Assembly (NCBI GenBank): GCA_030614585.1
Contig: JAUWTT010000157.1
Span: 1 to 8,277 of the forward strand
Origin: Acidobacteriota bacterium
GTDB lineage: Bacteria > Acidobacteriota > UBA6911 > RPQK01 > JAPXNP01
Reading direction: 5' to 3'
DNA length: 8,277 nucleotides
The notes below the pieces were generated by a model, which worked only from the letters and a program-made list of their open reading frames with translations, searched no databases and was not told the DNA's origin. The first letter of the stretch is position 1. Each line of letters opens with the position of its first letter. This document shows, one piece after another, positions 1-6,203 of this stretch. A program made the translations under genes and the position numbers.

Positions 1-54
1 GGCCGTGTGAAGGCTCTGGCGGACGCAGCCCGAGAAGCCGGTCTGAAATTCTAG
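1..54 (+). CDS. rplR: 50S ribosomal protein L18, C-terminal end (partial)
   Basis: Only the last 17 codons and the TAG stop are in the window. They read GRVKALADAAREAGLKF, which matches the usual L18 C-terminus (HGRVKALADAAREAGL followed by F). L18 binds 5S rRNA in the central protuberance of the large subunit. Its place directly before rpsE is the standard spc-operon order (rplR-rpsE-rpmD-rplO-secY). The 5' end lies outside the window. The identification rests on a short tail plus gene order, and both agree. Confidence 0.9.
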   Translation, partial: GRVKALADAAREAGLKF

Positions 55-97
55 GTGTGGATGATTACTGCTTAACCGGAATGGTTGAGGTGTTTTG

Positions 98-592
98 ATG
101 GCAAATCGTAGAACTCCTGAAACAGAACTTAAGGACCAGGTCGTATCCATCCGGCGTGTGACAAAAGTAGTCAAAGGTGGTAAGAACCTGAGTTTTAGCG
201 CCTTAGTCGTGGTGGGCAACCAGAAGGGCCGAGTCGGCTTCGGTATGGGCAAGTCAAAGGAAGTGCCGTCGGCTATACGCAAGGGCCTCGAGAGGGCCAA
301 GCAGAACATGGTCGACATTCCGATGGTGGGATTCAGCGTGCCGCATGCCGTTCTGGGTCGCTTCGGAGCGGGTAAGGTCGTGATCAAGCCGGCTTCGGAA
401 GGTACCGGTGTGATTGCCGGTGGACCGGTCCGCGCCGTTATGGAATCGGCCGGAATACGTGATGTAGTGACCAAATCAATAGGGTCCGCGAATCCGTATA
501 ACGTTGTCAGGGCTACATTTGACGGATTAACCCAACTCAGGAGTGCTGAGGACGTAGCAAGGGTCCGAGGCCTGTCTGTCGAAGATCTCTAA
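98..592 (+). CDS. rpsE: 30S ribosomal protein S5
   Basis: This 164-residue protein is S5, a small-subunit protein at the decoding region that contributes to accuracy and mRNA unwinding. The N-terminal double-stranded RNA-binding domain is clear: RRVTKVVKGGKNLSFSALV at about 19-37, then GRVGFGMGKSKEVPSAIRKG at 44-63. The C-terminal domain has GTGVIAGGPVRAVMESAG at 102-119. The loop that spectinomycin contacts reads VKGGKN (25-30), and I see no obvious deviation there from common sensitive sequences. I chose the ATG at 98 over an in-frame TTG three bases upstream. GAGG at 87-90 sits 7 nt from this ATG, and family members usually begin just before this point. The gap after rplR is 43 nt. Confidence 0.97.
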   Translation: MANRRTPETELKDQVVSIRRVTKVVKGGKNLSFSALVVVGNQKGRVGFGMGKSKEVPSAIRKGLERAKQNMVDIPMVGFSVPHAVLGRFGAGKVVIKPASEGTGVIAGGPVRAVMESAGIRDVVTKSIGSANPYNVVRATFDGLTQLRSAEDVARVRGLSVEDL

Positions 593-615
593 GCATTTGA
601 ATTCGAGGCAGTGCA

Positions 616-819
616 ATGGCCAAGAAGAAGACTAACATGTTGAAAATCAAGTACGTTCGCAGTGCCATCGGCCGACCGAAAACTCAGAAGTCGGTGGTTC
701 GAGGGTTGGGGTTTAGAAAGCTCCAACAGGTCGTTGAGCGTCCGGATACGCCTGAGATAAGAGGCATGATTAACAAGGTCGGGCACCTCGTTGAAATCAT
801 CGAGGGAGATGAATCGTGA
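616..819 (+). CDS. rpmD: 50S ribosomal protein L30
   Basis: This 67-residue protein is bacterial L30, a small large-subunit protein. The core LKIKYVRSAIGRPKTQKS (9-26) is followed by VVRGLGFRKLQQVVERPDTP and the usual C-terminal stretch GMINKVGHLVEI. It is slightly longer than the common 58-60 residues because of a basic N-terminal MAKKKTNM. GAGG at 605-608 lies 7 nt before the ATG. Its TGA stop overlaps the GTG start of rplO in the string GTGA (816-819), so rplO translation is probably coupled to it. Bacteria often lose rpmD; here it is intact. Confidence 0.96.
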   Translation: MAKKKTNMLKIKYVRSAIGRPKTQKSVVRGLGFRKLQQVVERPDTPEIRGMINKVGHLVEIIEGDES

Positions 820-1265
820 GTTTTGAGTTACATAATCTGAGTCGCCCGAAAGCGGCGAATAGAGAAAAGAGACGAGTTGGCCGTGGACCTGGTTCGGGAA
901 ATGGAGTTCGAGCCGGACGTGGCCAGAAGGGACAGAAGTCGCGTTCGTGTTACTCTCGACGGGCCGGTTTCGAGGGCGGGCAGATGCCTTTGTATCGGAG
1001 GATTCCGAAACGAGGGTTCACCAACAAGTTCCGAAAGGAATTCGTGGTACTGAACGTGAGAGACCTTAATCGCTATGACGAGGGGAGCGAGGTGTCGCCG
1101 ACCCTTCTCATCGAGCAGGGTTTCGTGAAGACTGTTCGGGATGGCCTGCGTATTCTGGGCGAGGGCACGCTCGAGAAGAAGCTAACGGTTCGTGCACATC
1201 ATTTCAGCAGCTCTGCCAAGGAGAAGATCGAAGCGGCAGGCGGCACGGTCGAGGTTCTGGGTTAA
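816..1265 (+). CDS. rplO: 50S ribosomal protein L15
   Basis: This 149-residue protein is L15, which has a long basic N-terminal extension threading through 23S rRNA and a globular C-terminus. The diagnostic glycine- and basic-rich segment runs from about 21 to 67: RRVGRGPGSGNGVRAGRG, then GQKGQKSRS, then FEGGQMPLYRRIPKRGF. The stretch CYSRRAG replaces the glycine-rich spacer seen in many homologues, a modest variation. The start is GTG, overlapping the rpmD stop. GAGGGAG at 802-808 sits 7 nt upstream and supports it. The TAA stop shares one base with the secY ATG (TAATG at 1263-1267), which suggests coupling into secY. Confidence 0.97.
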   Translation: MSFELHNLSRPKAANREKRRVGRGPGSGNGVRAGRGQKGQKSRSCYSRRAGFEGGQMPLYRRIPKRGFTNKFRKEFVVLNVRDLNRYDEGSEVSPTLLIEQGFVKTVRDGLRILGEGTLEKKLTVRAHHFSSSAKEKIEAAGGTVEVLG

Positions 1266-2671
1266 TGGCGGATCTAACATCCCTTCAAGCAGGTTTTCGC
1301 AACATCCTCAAGATCCCTGAGCTGAGGAACAGAATTCTGTTTATGCTGGGTTTGCTTGCCTGTTATCGGATAGGCAGCTTCATTCCGACCCCGGGGATAG
1401 ACACTCAGGCTCTCCAGTCGTTTTTTGATCAGCAAGGGGGCACTATCTTCGGCATGTTTGACATGTTCGTGGGTGGAAACCTGAGTCGCTTGTCGGTTTT
1501 CGCCCTGGGGATCATGCCGTATATTACGGCTTCGATCATCCTGCAGTTGCTGACCGTGGTCTGGCCCTATTTGGAGCGGTTGTCCAAAGAGGGCGAACTG
1601 GGTCGCAAGAAGATCAATCAATTCACTCGTTATCTCACAGTGGCTCTGAGCAGTTTTCAGGGTTTCTTCACTGCTGTAGCTTTGGAGCAGACCACCTCGA
1701 CTCCTGCTATCGTCCCGAATCCCGGTTGGGGTTTCCGACTGATGACGATGATCACACTGACCACGGGTACGGTGCTTGTGATGTGGCTGGGAGAGCAGAT
1801 CACTGAACGGGGGATAGGTAACGGGATTTCGCTCATCATATTCGCGGGCATCGTGGTGGGATTACCGACCGCGGCCGCTTCACTCTTTGTCGAGTGGCAG
1901 ATGGGTGAACGAACCGTATTTACGATCCTATTTCTGTTGGCGATGATGCTTGTCGTGACGGCAGGAATTGTCTCTGTCGAGCGAGCTCAACGAAGGATTC
2001 CCGTGCAATACGCGAAACGCGTAATGGGAAGGCGTATGTACGGAGGGCAGGCAACTCACCTGCCGTTGCGCGTAAATTCCGGAGGAGTGATTCCGGTTAT
2101 CTTCGCGGCCTCAATTGTGGCATTCCCTTCGACACTCGGCATGGTTTTTCAGGGTGACTGGGTGCAGTCGCTGACACAGCAGTTGGGGCAGGGGTATCCA
2201 CTGTACAACTTGCTGTACATTGGTGGGATCCTCTTTTTCACGTTCTTTTACGTGAGCATTATTTTTAATCCCGACGAAGTTGCCGACAACATACGAAAGT
2301 ATGGTGGCTACATCCCGGGCATCCGGCCTGGGCGGAAAACCTCGGAGTACATCGACACGGTTCTGAGCCGGCTCACGACCGTGGGTGCGATCTACCTGGT
2401 GGTTGTTTGCCTCATTCCTGAGTTCCTGATCACCGGCTTCAAGGTTCAGCCGATCCCGTTTATTGGTCCACCTCTGGATAACTTCTTTACGACCTATGAT
2501 CTCGACTTCATTACCACTGGTATTGGAATCAATTTCTACTTTGGAGGAACCTCGCTTCTGATCGTCGTTGCTGTTGCAATGGACACCGTCCAGCAGATTG
2601 AATCGCAGCTCCTCATGCGCCATTACGAGGGATTCCTCAAGAAGGGGCGTGTGCGCGGGCGGAGGGGTTGA
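1265..2671 (+). CDS. secY: Preprotein translocase channel subunit SecY
   Basis: This 468-residue protein is SecY, the ten-helix channel of the Sec translocon that exports or inserts proteins with SecE, SecG and SecA. Helix 1 is near 25-42. A plug-like segment, TIFGMFDMFVGG (60-71), precedes the first signature GNLSRLSVFALGIMPYITAS (71-90). The second signature, WLGEQITERGIGNGISLIIF, is at 174-193. The cytosolic loop used by SecA and the ribosome has PGIRPGRKTSEYI (351-363), with the conserved arginine at 354. Helix 10 (about 423-440) is followed by the basic tail ending KKGRVRGRRG. It is slightly longer than the 443-residue E. coli protein, partly in the exterior loop near 141-155. Its ATG overlaps the rplO stop by one base. 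Confidence 0.98.
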   Translation: MADLTSLQAGFRNILKIPELRNRILFMLGLLACYRIGSFIPTPGIDTQALQSFFDQQGGTIFGMFDMFVGGNLSRLSVFALGIMPYITASIILQLLTVVWPYLERLSKEGELGRKKINQFTRYLTVALSSFQGFFTAVALEQTTSTPAIVPNPGWGFRLMTMITLTTGTVLVMWLGEQITERGIGNGISLIIFAGIVVGLPTAAASLFVEWQMGERTVFTILFLLAMMLVVTAGIVSVERAQRRIPVQYAKRVMGRRMYGGQATHLPLRVNSGGVIPVIFAASIVAFPSTLGMVFQGDWVQSLTQQLGQGYPLYNLLYIGGILFFTFFYVSIIFNPDEVADNIRKYGGYIPGIRPGRKTSEYIDTVLSRLTTVGAIYLVVVCLIPEFLITGFKVQPIPFIGPPLDNFFTTYDLDFITTGIGINFYFGGTSLLIVVAVAMDTVQQIESQLLMRHYEGFLKKGRVRGRRG

Positions 2672-2682
2672 TATACGCAGTT

Positions 2683-2689
2683 GGGGGAG
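2683..2689 (+). promoter_or_regulatory. Ribosome binding site fixing the adk start
   Basis: GGGGGAG lies 8 nt before the ATG at 2698. An in-frame TTG at 2668 would add ten residues and overlap the secY stop. Its only purine-rich candidate, GGAGG at 2661-2665, is just 2 nt away, which is too close. The ATG at 2698 is therefore preferred. Confidence 0.7.
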
Positions 2690-2697
2690 CTCCAAAC

Positions 2698-3372
2698 ATG
2701 GCCCAGCAACATTCTTCTTCCAGCAATAGGTACCTCATCGTTTTGCTGGGACCTCCTGGAGGAGGAAAGGGGACTCAGGCTAAGAAGCTGGTCGAAGTTT
2801 TCGGAATGAGGCATGTATCGGTTGGTGACATGCTTCGCGAAGAGGTGAAAAAGGGTTCTGAGCTGGGCAACCGGGTGAAGGTGATCATGGCAGCTGGAGA
2901 GCTGGTGTCTGACGAGTTAGTTGGACAGATCGTCGGGAGTCTTATCAGGGAGAAGACAGGCGAGACGATCCTGCTGGATGGTTACCCGAGGAATACCGTT
3001 CAGGCGGAGTTTCTGGACTCGATCACAGATGGTGAGTCGGTTTACGCGGTGAACATCAGTGTCGAGGAAGGTCAGGTGATTCGCCGCCTCTCGGGACGTC
3101 GATTTTGCTCAGAGTGCGGAAAAATATATAATACATACTTTTCCCCACCCGTCAGACCGGGTATCTGTGACGATTGTGGGACAGAGTTGCTGCGGCGCCC
3201 GGACGATCGCGAAGAAGTGATAGCGGAAAGAATGAGGGTCTATCGCGAACAGACCCGCCCGGTTATCGACTTCTTTCGGTCAAAGACCCATTACTTTGAG
3301 GTGGATGGGAACTGGGAGCCCCAGGCTGTGTTTGAGGAACTCTGTCAAGTTGTGAGAACGTTTGCGTCATGA
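2698..3372 (+). CDS. adk: Adenylate kinase, long zinc-LID type
   Basis: Adenylate kinase interconverts ATP plus AMP and two ADP in the cytosol. The 224-residue protein has the P-loop GPPGGGKGTQ (18-27), the AMP-binding region around SVGDMLREEV (41-50), and DGYPRN (94-99) in place of the more common DGFPR. The LID domain carries a four-cysteine zinc site, CSEC (137-140) and CDDC (157-160), followed by RRPDDREEVIAERMRVY with the phosphate-binding arginines. About ten polar residues (MAQQHSSSSN) precede the first strand, which is longer than in E. coli. The gene sits between secY and map, as in Gram-positive and many other phyla. Its TGA overlaps the map ATG in ATGA. Confidence 0.97.
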   Translation: MAQQHSSSSNRYLIVLLGPPGGGKGTQAKKLVEVFGMRHVSVGDMLREEVKKGSELGNRVKVIMAAGELVSDELVGQIVGSLIREKTGETILLDGYPRNTVQAEFLDSITDGESVYAVNISVEEGQVIRRLSGRRFCSECGKIYNTYFSPPVRPGICDDCGTELLRRPDDREEVIAERMRVYREQTRPVIDFFRSKTHYFEVDGNWEPQAVFEELCQVVRTFAS

Positions 3373-4121
3373 TCATCCGGAAGGGGAAAGCCGAGCTGGA
3401 GAAGATGCGGAAGGCGAATCTGATTGTCGCCTCCGTTCTGGAACATCTCGGGAGTCTGGTTAAGCCGGGTGTCACGACAAAAGAGTTCGATATTGTAGCT
3501 GAAAGAATGATCGCCAAAGCGGGTGGCCGGCCGGCTTTTAAGGGCTATCAAGGGTTTCCGGCCAGTATCTGTACCTCAATAAATGATGAGGTAGTTCACG
3601 GGATTCCCAGCCAGGACAAAGTGTTGGAAGAGGGTGATATTCTGGCGGTTGATGTAGGCGTCTGCTACGAAAGTTATTTTGGAGACGCGGCTAAGACGTT
3701 CCCGGTTGGAACGATTACGAGTGAATTGCAAAAGCTGCTGGACGTGACGCGCGAATCACTTTTTCTTGGAATTGAGAAGGTTTGTACAGGAAACCGTGTC
3801 CAGGATATATCAGCTGTGATTCAGCAGCACGTAGAGGCTGGTGGATTTTCAGTGGTGAGAGAATTTGTGGGACATGGAATCGGTCAGTCCCTGCATGAAG
3901 AGCCGCAGGTTCCGAATTTCGGGGTAGCCGGCAAAGGTAGAAGGTTGGTCGAAGGTATGGTGCTGGCAATTGAGCCAATGGTCAACAGCAAGGGACCTGG
4001 TGTTCGCGTGTTGGCCGACAAGTGGACCGCAGTTACAGCAGATGGCGGTTACAGCGCTCATTTTGAACATTCGGTCGCGGTTACCGAGAACGGACCATGG
4101 ATCCTGAGCGATCCCAGCTAG
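3369..4121 (+). CDS. map: Methionine aminopeptidase, type I
   Basis: This enzyme removes the initiator methionine from nascent proteins with a small second residue. The 250-residue length fits the short type Ia form with no N-terminal extension. All five expected metal ligands are visible: D95 (AVDVG), D106 (FGDAAKTF), H169 (VGHGIG), E202 (IEPMVN) and E233 (FEHSVAVT). The substrate-contacting histidine is H78 in EVVHGIP. The motif GHGIGQSLHEEPQVPNFG (168-185) is highly characteristic. The ATG overlaps the adk stop by four bases (ATGA), so it probably depends on coupling; no strong independent ribosome binding site stands out. Confidence 0.97.
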   Translation: MIIRKGKAELEKMRKANLIVASVLEHLGSLVKPGVTTKEFDIVAERMIAKAGGRPAFKGYQGFPASICTSINDEVVHGIPSQDKVLEEGDILAVDVGVCYESYFGDAAKTFPVGTITSELQKLLDVTRESLFLGIEKVCTGNRVQDISAVIQQHVEAGGFSVVREFVGHGIGQSLHEEPQVPNFGVAGKGRRLVEGMVLAIEPMVNSKGPGVRVLADKWTAVTADGGYSAHFEHSVAVTENGPWILSDPS

Positions 4122-4134
4122 AAGAGGCGGATGC

Positions 4135-4356
4135 GTGTCGAAAAAGGAAGAAGCAATTGAGGTCATGGGGACTGTCGTCGAGACCCTGCCGAACGCAATG
4201 TTTCGGGTGGAGTTGGAAAACAAGCATGAGGTGCTTGCACATGTGTCCGGGAAGATGAGGAAGTATTTCATCCGTATCCTTCCTGGAGACAGAGTCAAAT
4301 TGGAATTATCACCCTATGATCTGACGCGTGGAAGGATCGTCTATCGGTTCAAGTAG
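4135..4356 (+). CDS. infA: Translation initiation factor IF-1
   Basis: The 73-residue protein is IF-1, an OB-fold factor that occupies the A site of the 30S subunit during initiation. The core reads IEVMGTVVETLPNAMFRVEL, then HEVLAHVSGKMRK, YFIRILPGDRV and the terminal RGRIVYRFK, all typical. The start is GTG, with AGAGG at 4123-4127 lying 7 nt upstream. An ATG at 4131 is in another frame and does not give IF-1. The gene follows map by 13 nt and belongs to the adk-map-infA-rpmJ block. Confidence 0.96.
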   Translation: MSKKEEAIEVMGTVVETLPNAMFRVELENKHEVLAHVSGKMRKYFIRILPGDRVKLELSPYDLTRGRIVYRFK

Positions 4357-4400
4357 TGTCGGCTCTGGCGATACCTTAAACGAACGCGTGGAGAAGTAAA

Positions 4401-4514
4401 ATGAAGGTTCGAACATCGGTGAAAAAGATGTGCTTGAGGTGCAAGATTATTAAGCGTAAAGGTGTCGTCCGAGTCCTGTGTACAAACCCGAAACACAAGC
4501 AGAGGCAAGGCTGA
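4401..4514 (+). CDS. rpmJ: 50S ribosomal protein L36, zinc-binding form
   Basis: This 37-codon gene encodes MKVRTSVKKMCLRCKIIKR followed by KGVVRVLCTNPKHKQRQG. L36 is the smallest large-subunit protein and sits close to 23S rRNA. The zinc-ribbon ligands of the C+ form are complete: C11, C14, C27 and H32. The length is at the normal 37-38 residues. GGAG at 4390-4393 is 7 nt before the ATG. Position between infA and rpsM is the standard location. Confidence 0.96.
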   Translation: MKVRTSVKKMCLRCKIIKRKGVVRVLCTNPKHKQRQG

Positions 4515-4521
4515 GAATTGG

Positions 4522-4544
4522 ATGGGATAGATTAACTATCCCAT
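4522..4544 (+). promoter_or_regulatory. Perfect 9-bp hairpin directly before the rpsM ribosome binding site
   Basis: ATGGGATAG (4522-4530) and CTATCCCAT (4536-4544) are perfect reverse complements around the 5-nt loop ATTAA. The rpsM Shine-Dalgarno sequence GGAGG begins at the next base. There is no T tract after it, so it does not look like an intrinsic terminator. In E. coli the S4 repressor binds an mRNA pseudoknot at this same junction, before rpsM. A regulatory role here is inference; the inverted repeat itself is plain. Confidence 0.5.
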
Positions 4545-4549
4545 GGAGG
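4545..4549 (+). promoter_or_regulatory. Ribosome binding site fixing the rpsM start
   Basis: GGAGG lies 5 nt before the ATG at 4555. An in-frame ATG at 4543 would add MEEK, but it sits inside the hairpin arm and has no purine-rich site upstream. The S13 family begins with M-(A)-R-(I/V)-AG, which agrees with 4555. Confidence 0.7.
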
Positions 4550-4554
4550 AGAAG

Positions 4555-4923
4555 ATGCGAGTAGCGGGAATCAATATCCCTGATCATAAGCGGGTTCAAA
4601 TTTCTCTGACCTACATCTACGGTATCGGAAAAGCACGAGCTTCCCAGATTTGCGAGAAAGCTGGTGTCGATATCAATGCCAAAGTGAACACGCTTTCAGA
4701 AGAAGAGGCTGGTCGTCTTCGCAAGATCATTCAAGACGAAGGTCGAGTCGAAGGAGATCTTCGTAAAGAAATCCAGTTAAGTATCAAGAGATTGATGGAT
4801 ATCGGCTGTTACCGGGGGCTGAGGCACAGACGCGGGTTGCCCGTACGTGGACAACGGACTCATACCAATGCCCGGACCCGAAAAGGACCCAAGAAGGGAA
4901 GAATCGGGCGTAAGAAACGCTGA
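4555..4923 (+). CDS. rpsM: 30S ribosomal protein S13
   Basis: The 122-residue protein is S13, located in the head of the small subunit, where it contacts the large subunit and the P-site tRNA. The start MRVAGINIP is followed by KRVQISLTYIYGIGKARA (12-29), the helix-two-turn-helix core. The basic C-terminal tail carries the family signature GLPVRGQRTHTNARTRKG (94-111) and ends KKGRIGRKKR. Length is normal. This is the first gene of the classical alpha cluster (rpsM-rpsK-rpsD-rpoA-rplQ), 40 nt after rpmJ. The hairpin in that gap may affect its translation. Confidence 0.97.
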   Translation: MRVAGINIPDHKRVQISLTYIYGIGKARASQICEKAGVDINAKVNTLSEEEAGRLRKIIQDEGRVEGDLRKEIQLSIKRLMDIGCYRGLRHRRGLPVRGQRTHTNARTRKGPKKGRIGRKKR

Positions 4924-4952
4924 AGCACTGAGCGTTCTATAGAGAGGTTCTA

Positions 4953-5357
4953 ATGGCAAAAGGTACGAAGACAAAGAAGAAGGCGGGAAGAAGAAGAGAA
5001 CGACGGGGAGTTATCCATGGGATTGCCCATATCCAGGCGAGCTTCAACAATACGCTGATCACCATCAGTGACTTGGAGGGGAACGTATTGACCCAGGCAA
5101 GTGCCGGTGGTCAGGGGTTCAGAGGCAGCCGGAAGAGCACTCCTTTTGCCGCTTCTCAAGCTGCTCACTCGGCGGCGTCCTACGCCCGTGATCTCTATGG
5201 AATGAAGTATTGTGATGTGCGGGTTAAGGGCCCTGGGGCTGGTCGTGAGGCCGCCATAAGATCTTTGCAAGCTGCGGGGTTGGACGTGAAGACGATTAAG
5301 GACGTCACGCCGATTCCCCATAACGGGTGTCGCCCGCCCAAGAAACGGCGCGTTTGA
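4953..5357 (+). CDS. rpsK: 30S ribosomal protein S11
   Basis: S11 sits on the platform of the small subunit near the Shine-Dalgarno helix. The 134-residue protein has a basic N-terminal tail (KGTKTKKKAGRRRERRG), then GIAHIQASFNNTLITISD (23-40), ASAGGQGFRGSRKSTPFAAS (49-68) and the conserved C-terminus DVTPIPHNGCRPPKKRRV (117-134). N124 in PHNGC corresponds to the asparagine that is known to isomerise to isoaspartate in E. coli S11. AGAGAGG at 4941-4947 is 5 nt before the ATG. The gap after rpsM is 29 nt. Confidence 0.97.
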   Translation: MAKGTKTKKKAGRRRERRGVIHGIAHIQASFNNTLITISDLEGNVLTQASAGGQGFRGSRKSTPFAASQAAHSAASYARDLYGMKYCDVRVKGPGAGREAAIRSLQAAGLDVKTIKDVTPIPHNGCRPPKKRRV

Positions 5358-5411
5358 TTTTTGTTGGATTTGGGAAGCCCCCGGAGGAGCTTTCAAGGAG
5401 ATTTAGAATTA

Positions 5412-5467
5412 GGTCACTCGTAGAAGACGACGCAAGCGGGGATGTAGTCCCTGACCGAGATGTCGTC
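5412..5467 (+). promoter_or_regulatory. Candidate rpsD leader pseudoknot (possible S4 autoregulatory site)
   Basis: The 123-nt gap between rpsK and rpsD contains interleaved complementary segments. GGTCA (5412-5416) can pair with TGACC (5452-5456). GACGAC (5426-5431) can pair with GTCGTC (5462-5467), which touches the rpsD ribosome binding site. GGGA (5439-5442) can pair with TCCC (5448-5451) as a nested hairpin. The order of the two outer helices gives pseudoknot topology. S4 is known to repress its operon by binding leader pseudoknots or structured leaders in other phyla. Helices of 5-6 bp arise by chance at appreciable frequency in this length, so this remains a hypothesis. Confidence 0.3.
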
Positions 5468-5474
5468 AGGAGGG
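5468..5474 (+). promoter_or_regulatory. Ribosome binding site fixing a TTG start for rpsD
   Basis: AGGAGGG is the strongest Shine-Dalgarno sequence near rpsD. Its AGGAGG core ends 7 nt before the TTG at 5481. The in-frame ATG at 5460 lies upstream of this site and has no comparable one of its own. An out-of-frame ATG at 5476 is too close. The S4 family begins MA(R/K)YTGPVCR, which matches initiation at the TTG. Confidence 0.8.
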
Positions 5475-5480
5475 AATGGA

Positions 5481-6116
5481 TTGGCTAAGTATACAGGCCC
5501 GGTTTGCAGGTTATGCAGACGTGAAGGGGGCAAGTTATTCCTGAAAGGACAGCGGTGCTTCACTGATAAGTGTGCTGTCGAGAAGAGGAATTTTGCGCCA
5601 GGAGAACATGGACGGTCTTTCTTCAGGCGGAGAAAAGTCCTTGGATATGGACAACAGTTGCGAGAGAAGCAGAAGGTGAAGCGGAGCTACGGAATCTTGG
5701 AGCGTCAATTCCACGGCTACTTTAAGAAGGCTGCTCGAAAGAAGGGCGTTACGGGCGAGTTACTGCTCCAACTTTTGGAACGAAGACTCGACAACGTTGT
5801 TTTTCGTCTCGGAATTGGATCTTCCCGGGCTCAGGCGAGGCAGCTGGTTCGGCATGGACATGTGGACGTGAACGGGCGCCGTGTCACTATCCCTTCGTTT
5901 CTTGTCGACAAGGGTGATGAAATATCTGTCCGCCAAAAGAGTAGAAAGAATGCGTTGATCCTTGGCTCTCTTGAAGATGTTGGCGGTCGCGGAATCCCGG
6001 AATGGCTGAGCCTTGATAAGGATAACTTTACTGGTCAAGTACTGGAGCTTCCGAAGCGTGAAGATATCAAGATTCCTGTAGAGGAATCGTTGATTGTTGA
6101 GCTTTATTCAAAATAG
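5481..6116 (+). CDS. rpsD: 30S ribosomal protein S4, zinc-binding form
   Basis: S4 nucleates assembly of the small-subunit body by binding 16S rRNA, and in many bacteria it represses its own operon. From the TTG start the protein has 211 residues. It begins MAKYTGPVCRLCRREG and holds the zinc site of C+ S4 at C9, C12, C26 and C31. The S4-type RNA-binding domain has the signature LERRLDNVVFRLGIGSSRAQ (99-118), then VRHGHVDVNGRRVTIPSF. The C-terminus ends VEESLIVELYSK, as is usual. An ATG 21 nt upstream would add MSSGGNG, which homologues lack, and is not supported by a ribosome binding site. The use of TTG implies a weak start, which would suit feedback control. Confidence 0.95.
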   Translation: MAKYTGPVCRLCRREGGKLFLKGQRCFTDKCAVEKRNFAPGEHGRSFFRRRKVLGYGQQLREKQKVKRSYGILERQFHGYFKKAARKKGVTGELLLQLLERRLDNVVFRLGIGSSRAQARQLVRHGHVDVNGRRVTIPSFLVDKGDEISVRQKSRKNALILGSLEDVGGRGIPEWLSLDKDNFTGQVLELPKREDIKIPVEESLIVELYSK

Positions 6117-6203
6117 TTCGGATAGTCTGGATGGCTCGAGTTGAAGCGGGCCACTTTCCAAAACAAGATAAAACGGGGTTAAGGAGAAACGGAGATCGGA
6201 GCA

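Noticed and set aside
2111..2695. Long open frame on the - strand (194 codons) inside secY
   Set aside because: It lies antisense to a fully supported SecY gene, has no recognisable domain and no membrane or enzyme motif; it is a shadow of secY codon structure.
2668..2697. Longer adk start at TTG 2668
   Set aside because: It overlaps the secY stop, has its purine-rich stretch only 2 nt away, and adds residues not seen in adenylate kinases; ATG 2698 has a well-spaced GGGGGAG.
5442..5447. ATGTAG start-stop minimal frame in the rpsD leader
   Set aside because: A single hexamer inside a predicted loop, with no well-spaced ribosome binding site; expected by chance.
6128..6160. Bulged stem TGGATGGC / GCCA-ctt-TCCA in the rpsD-rpoA gap
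   Set aside because: Eight pairs in two short blocks with a bulge and a 14-nt loop; no conserved position relative to the rpoA start and no terminator features.
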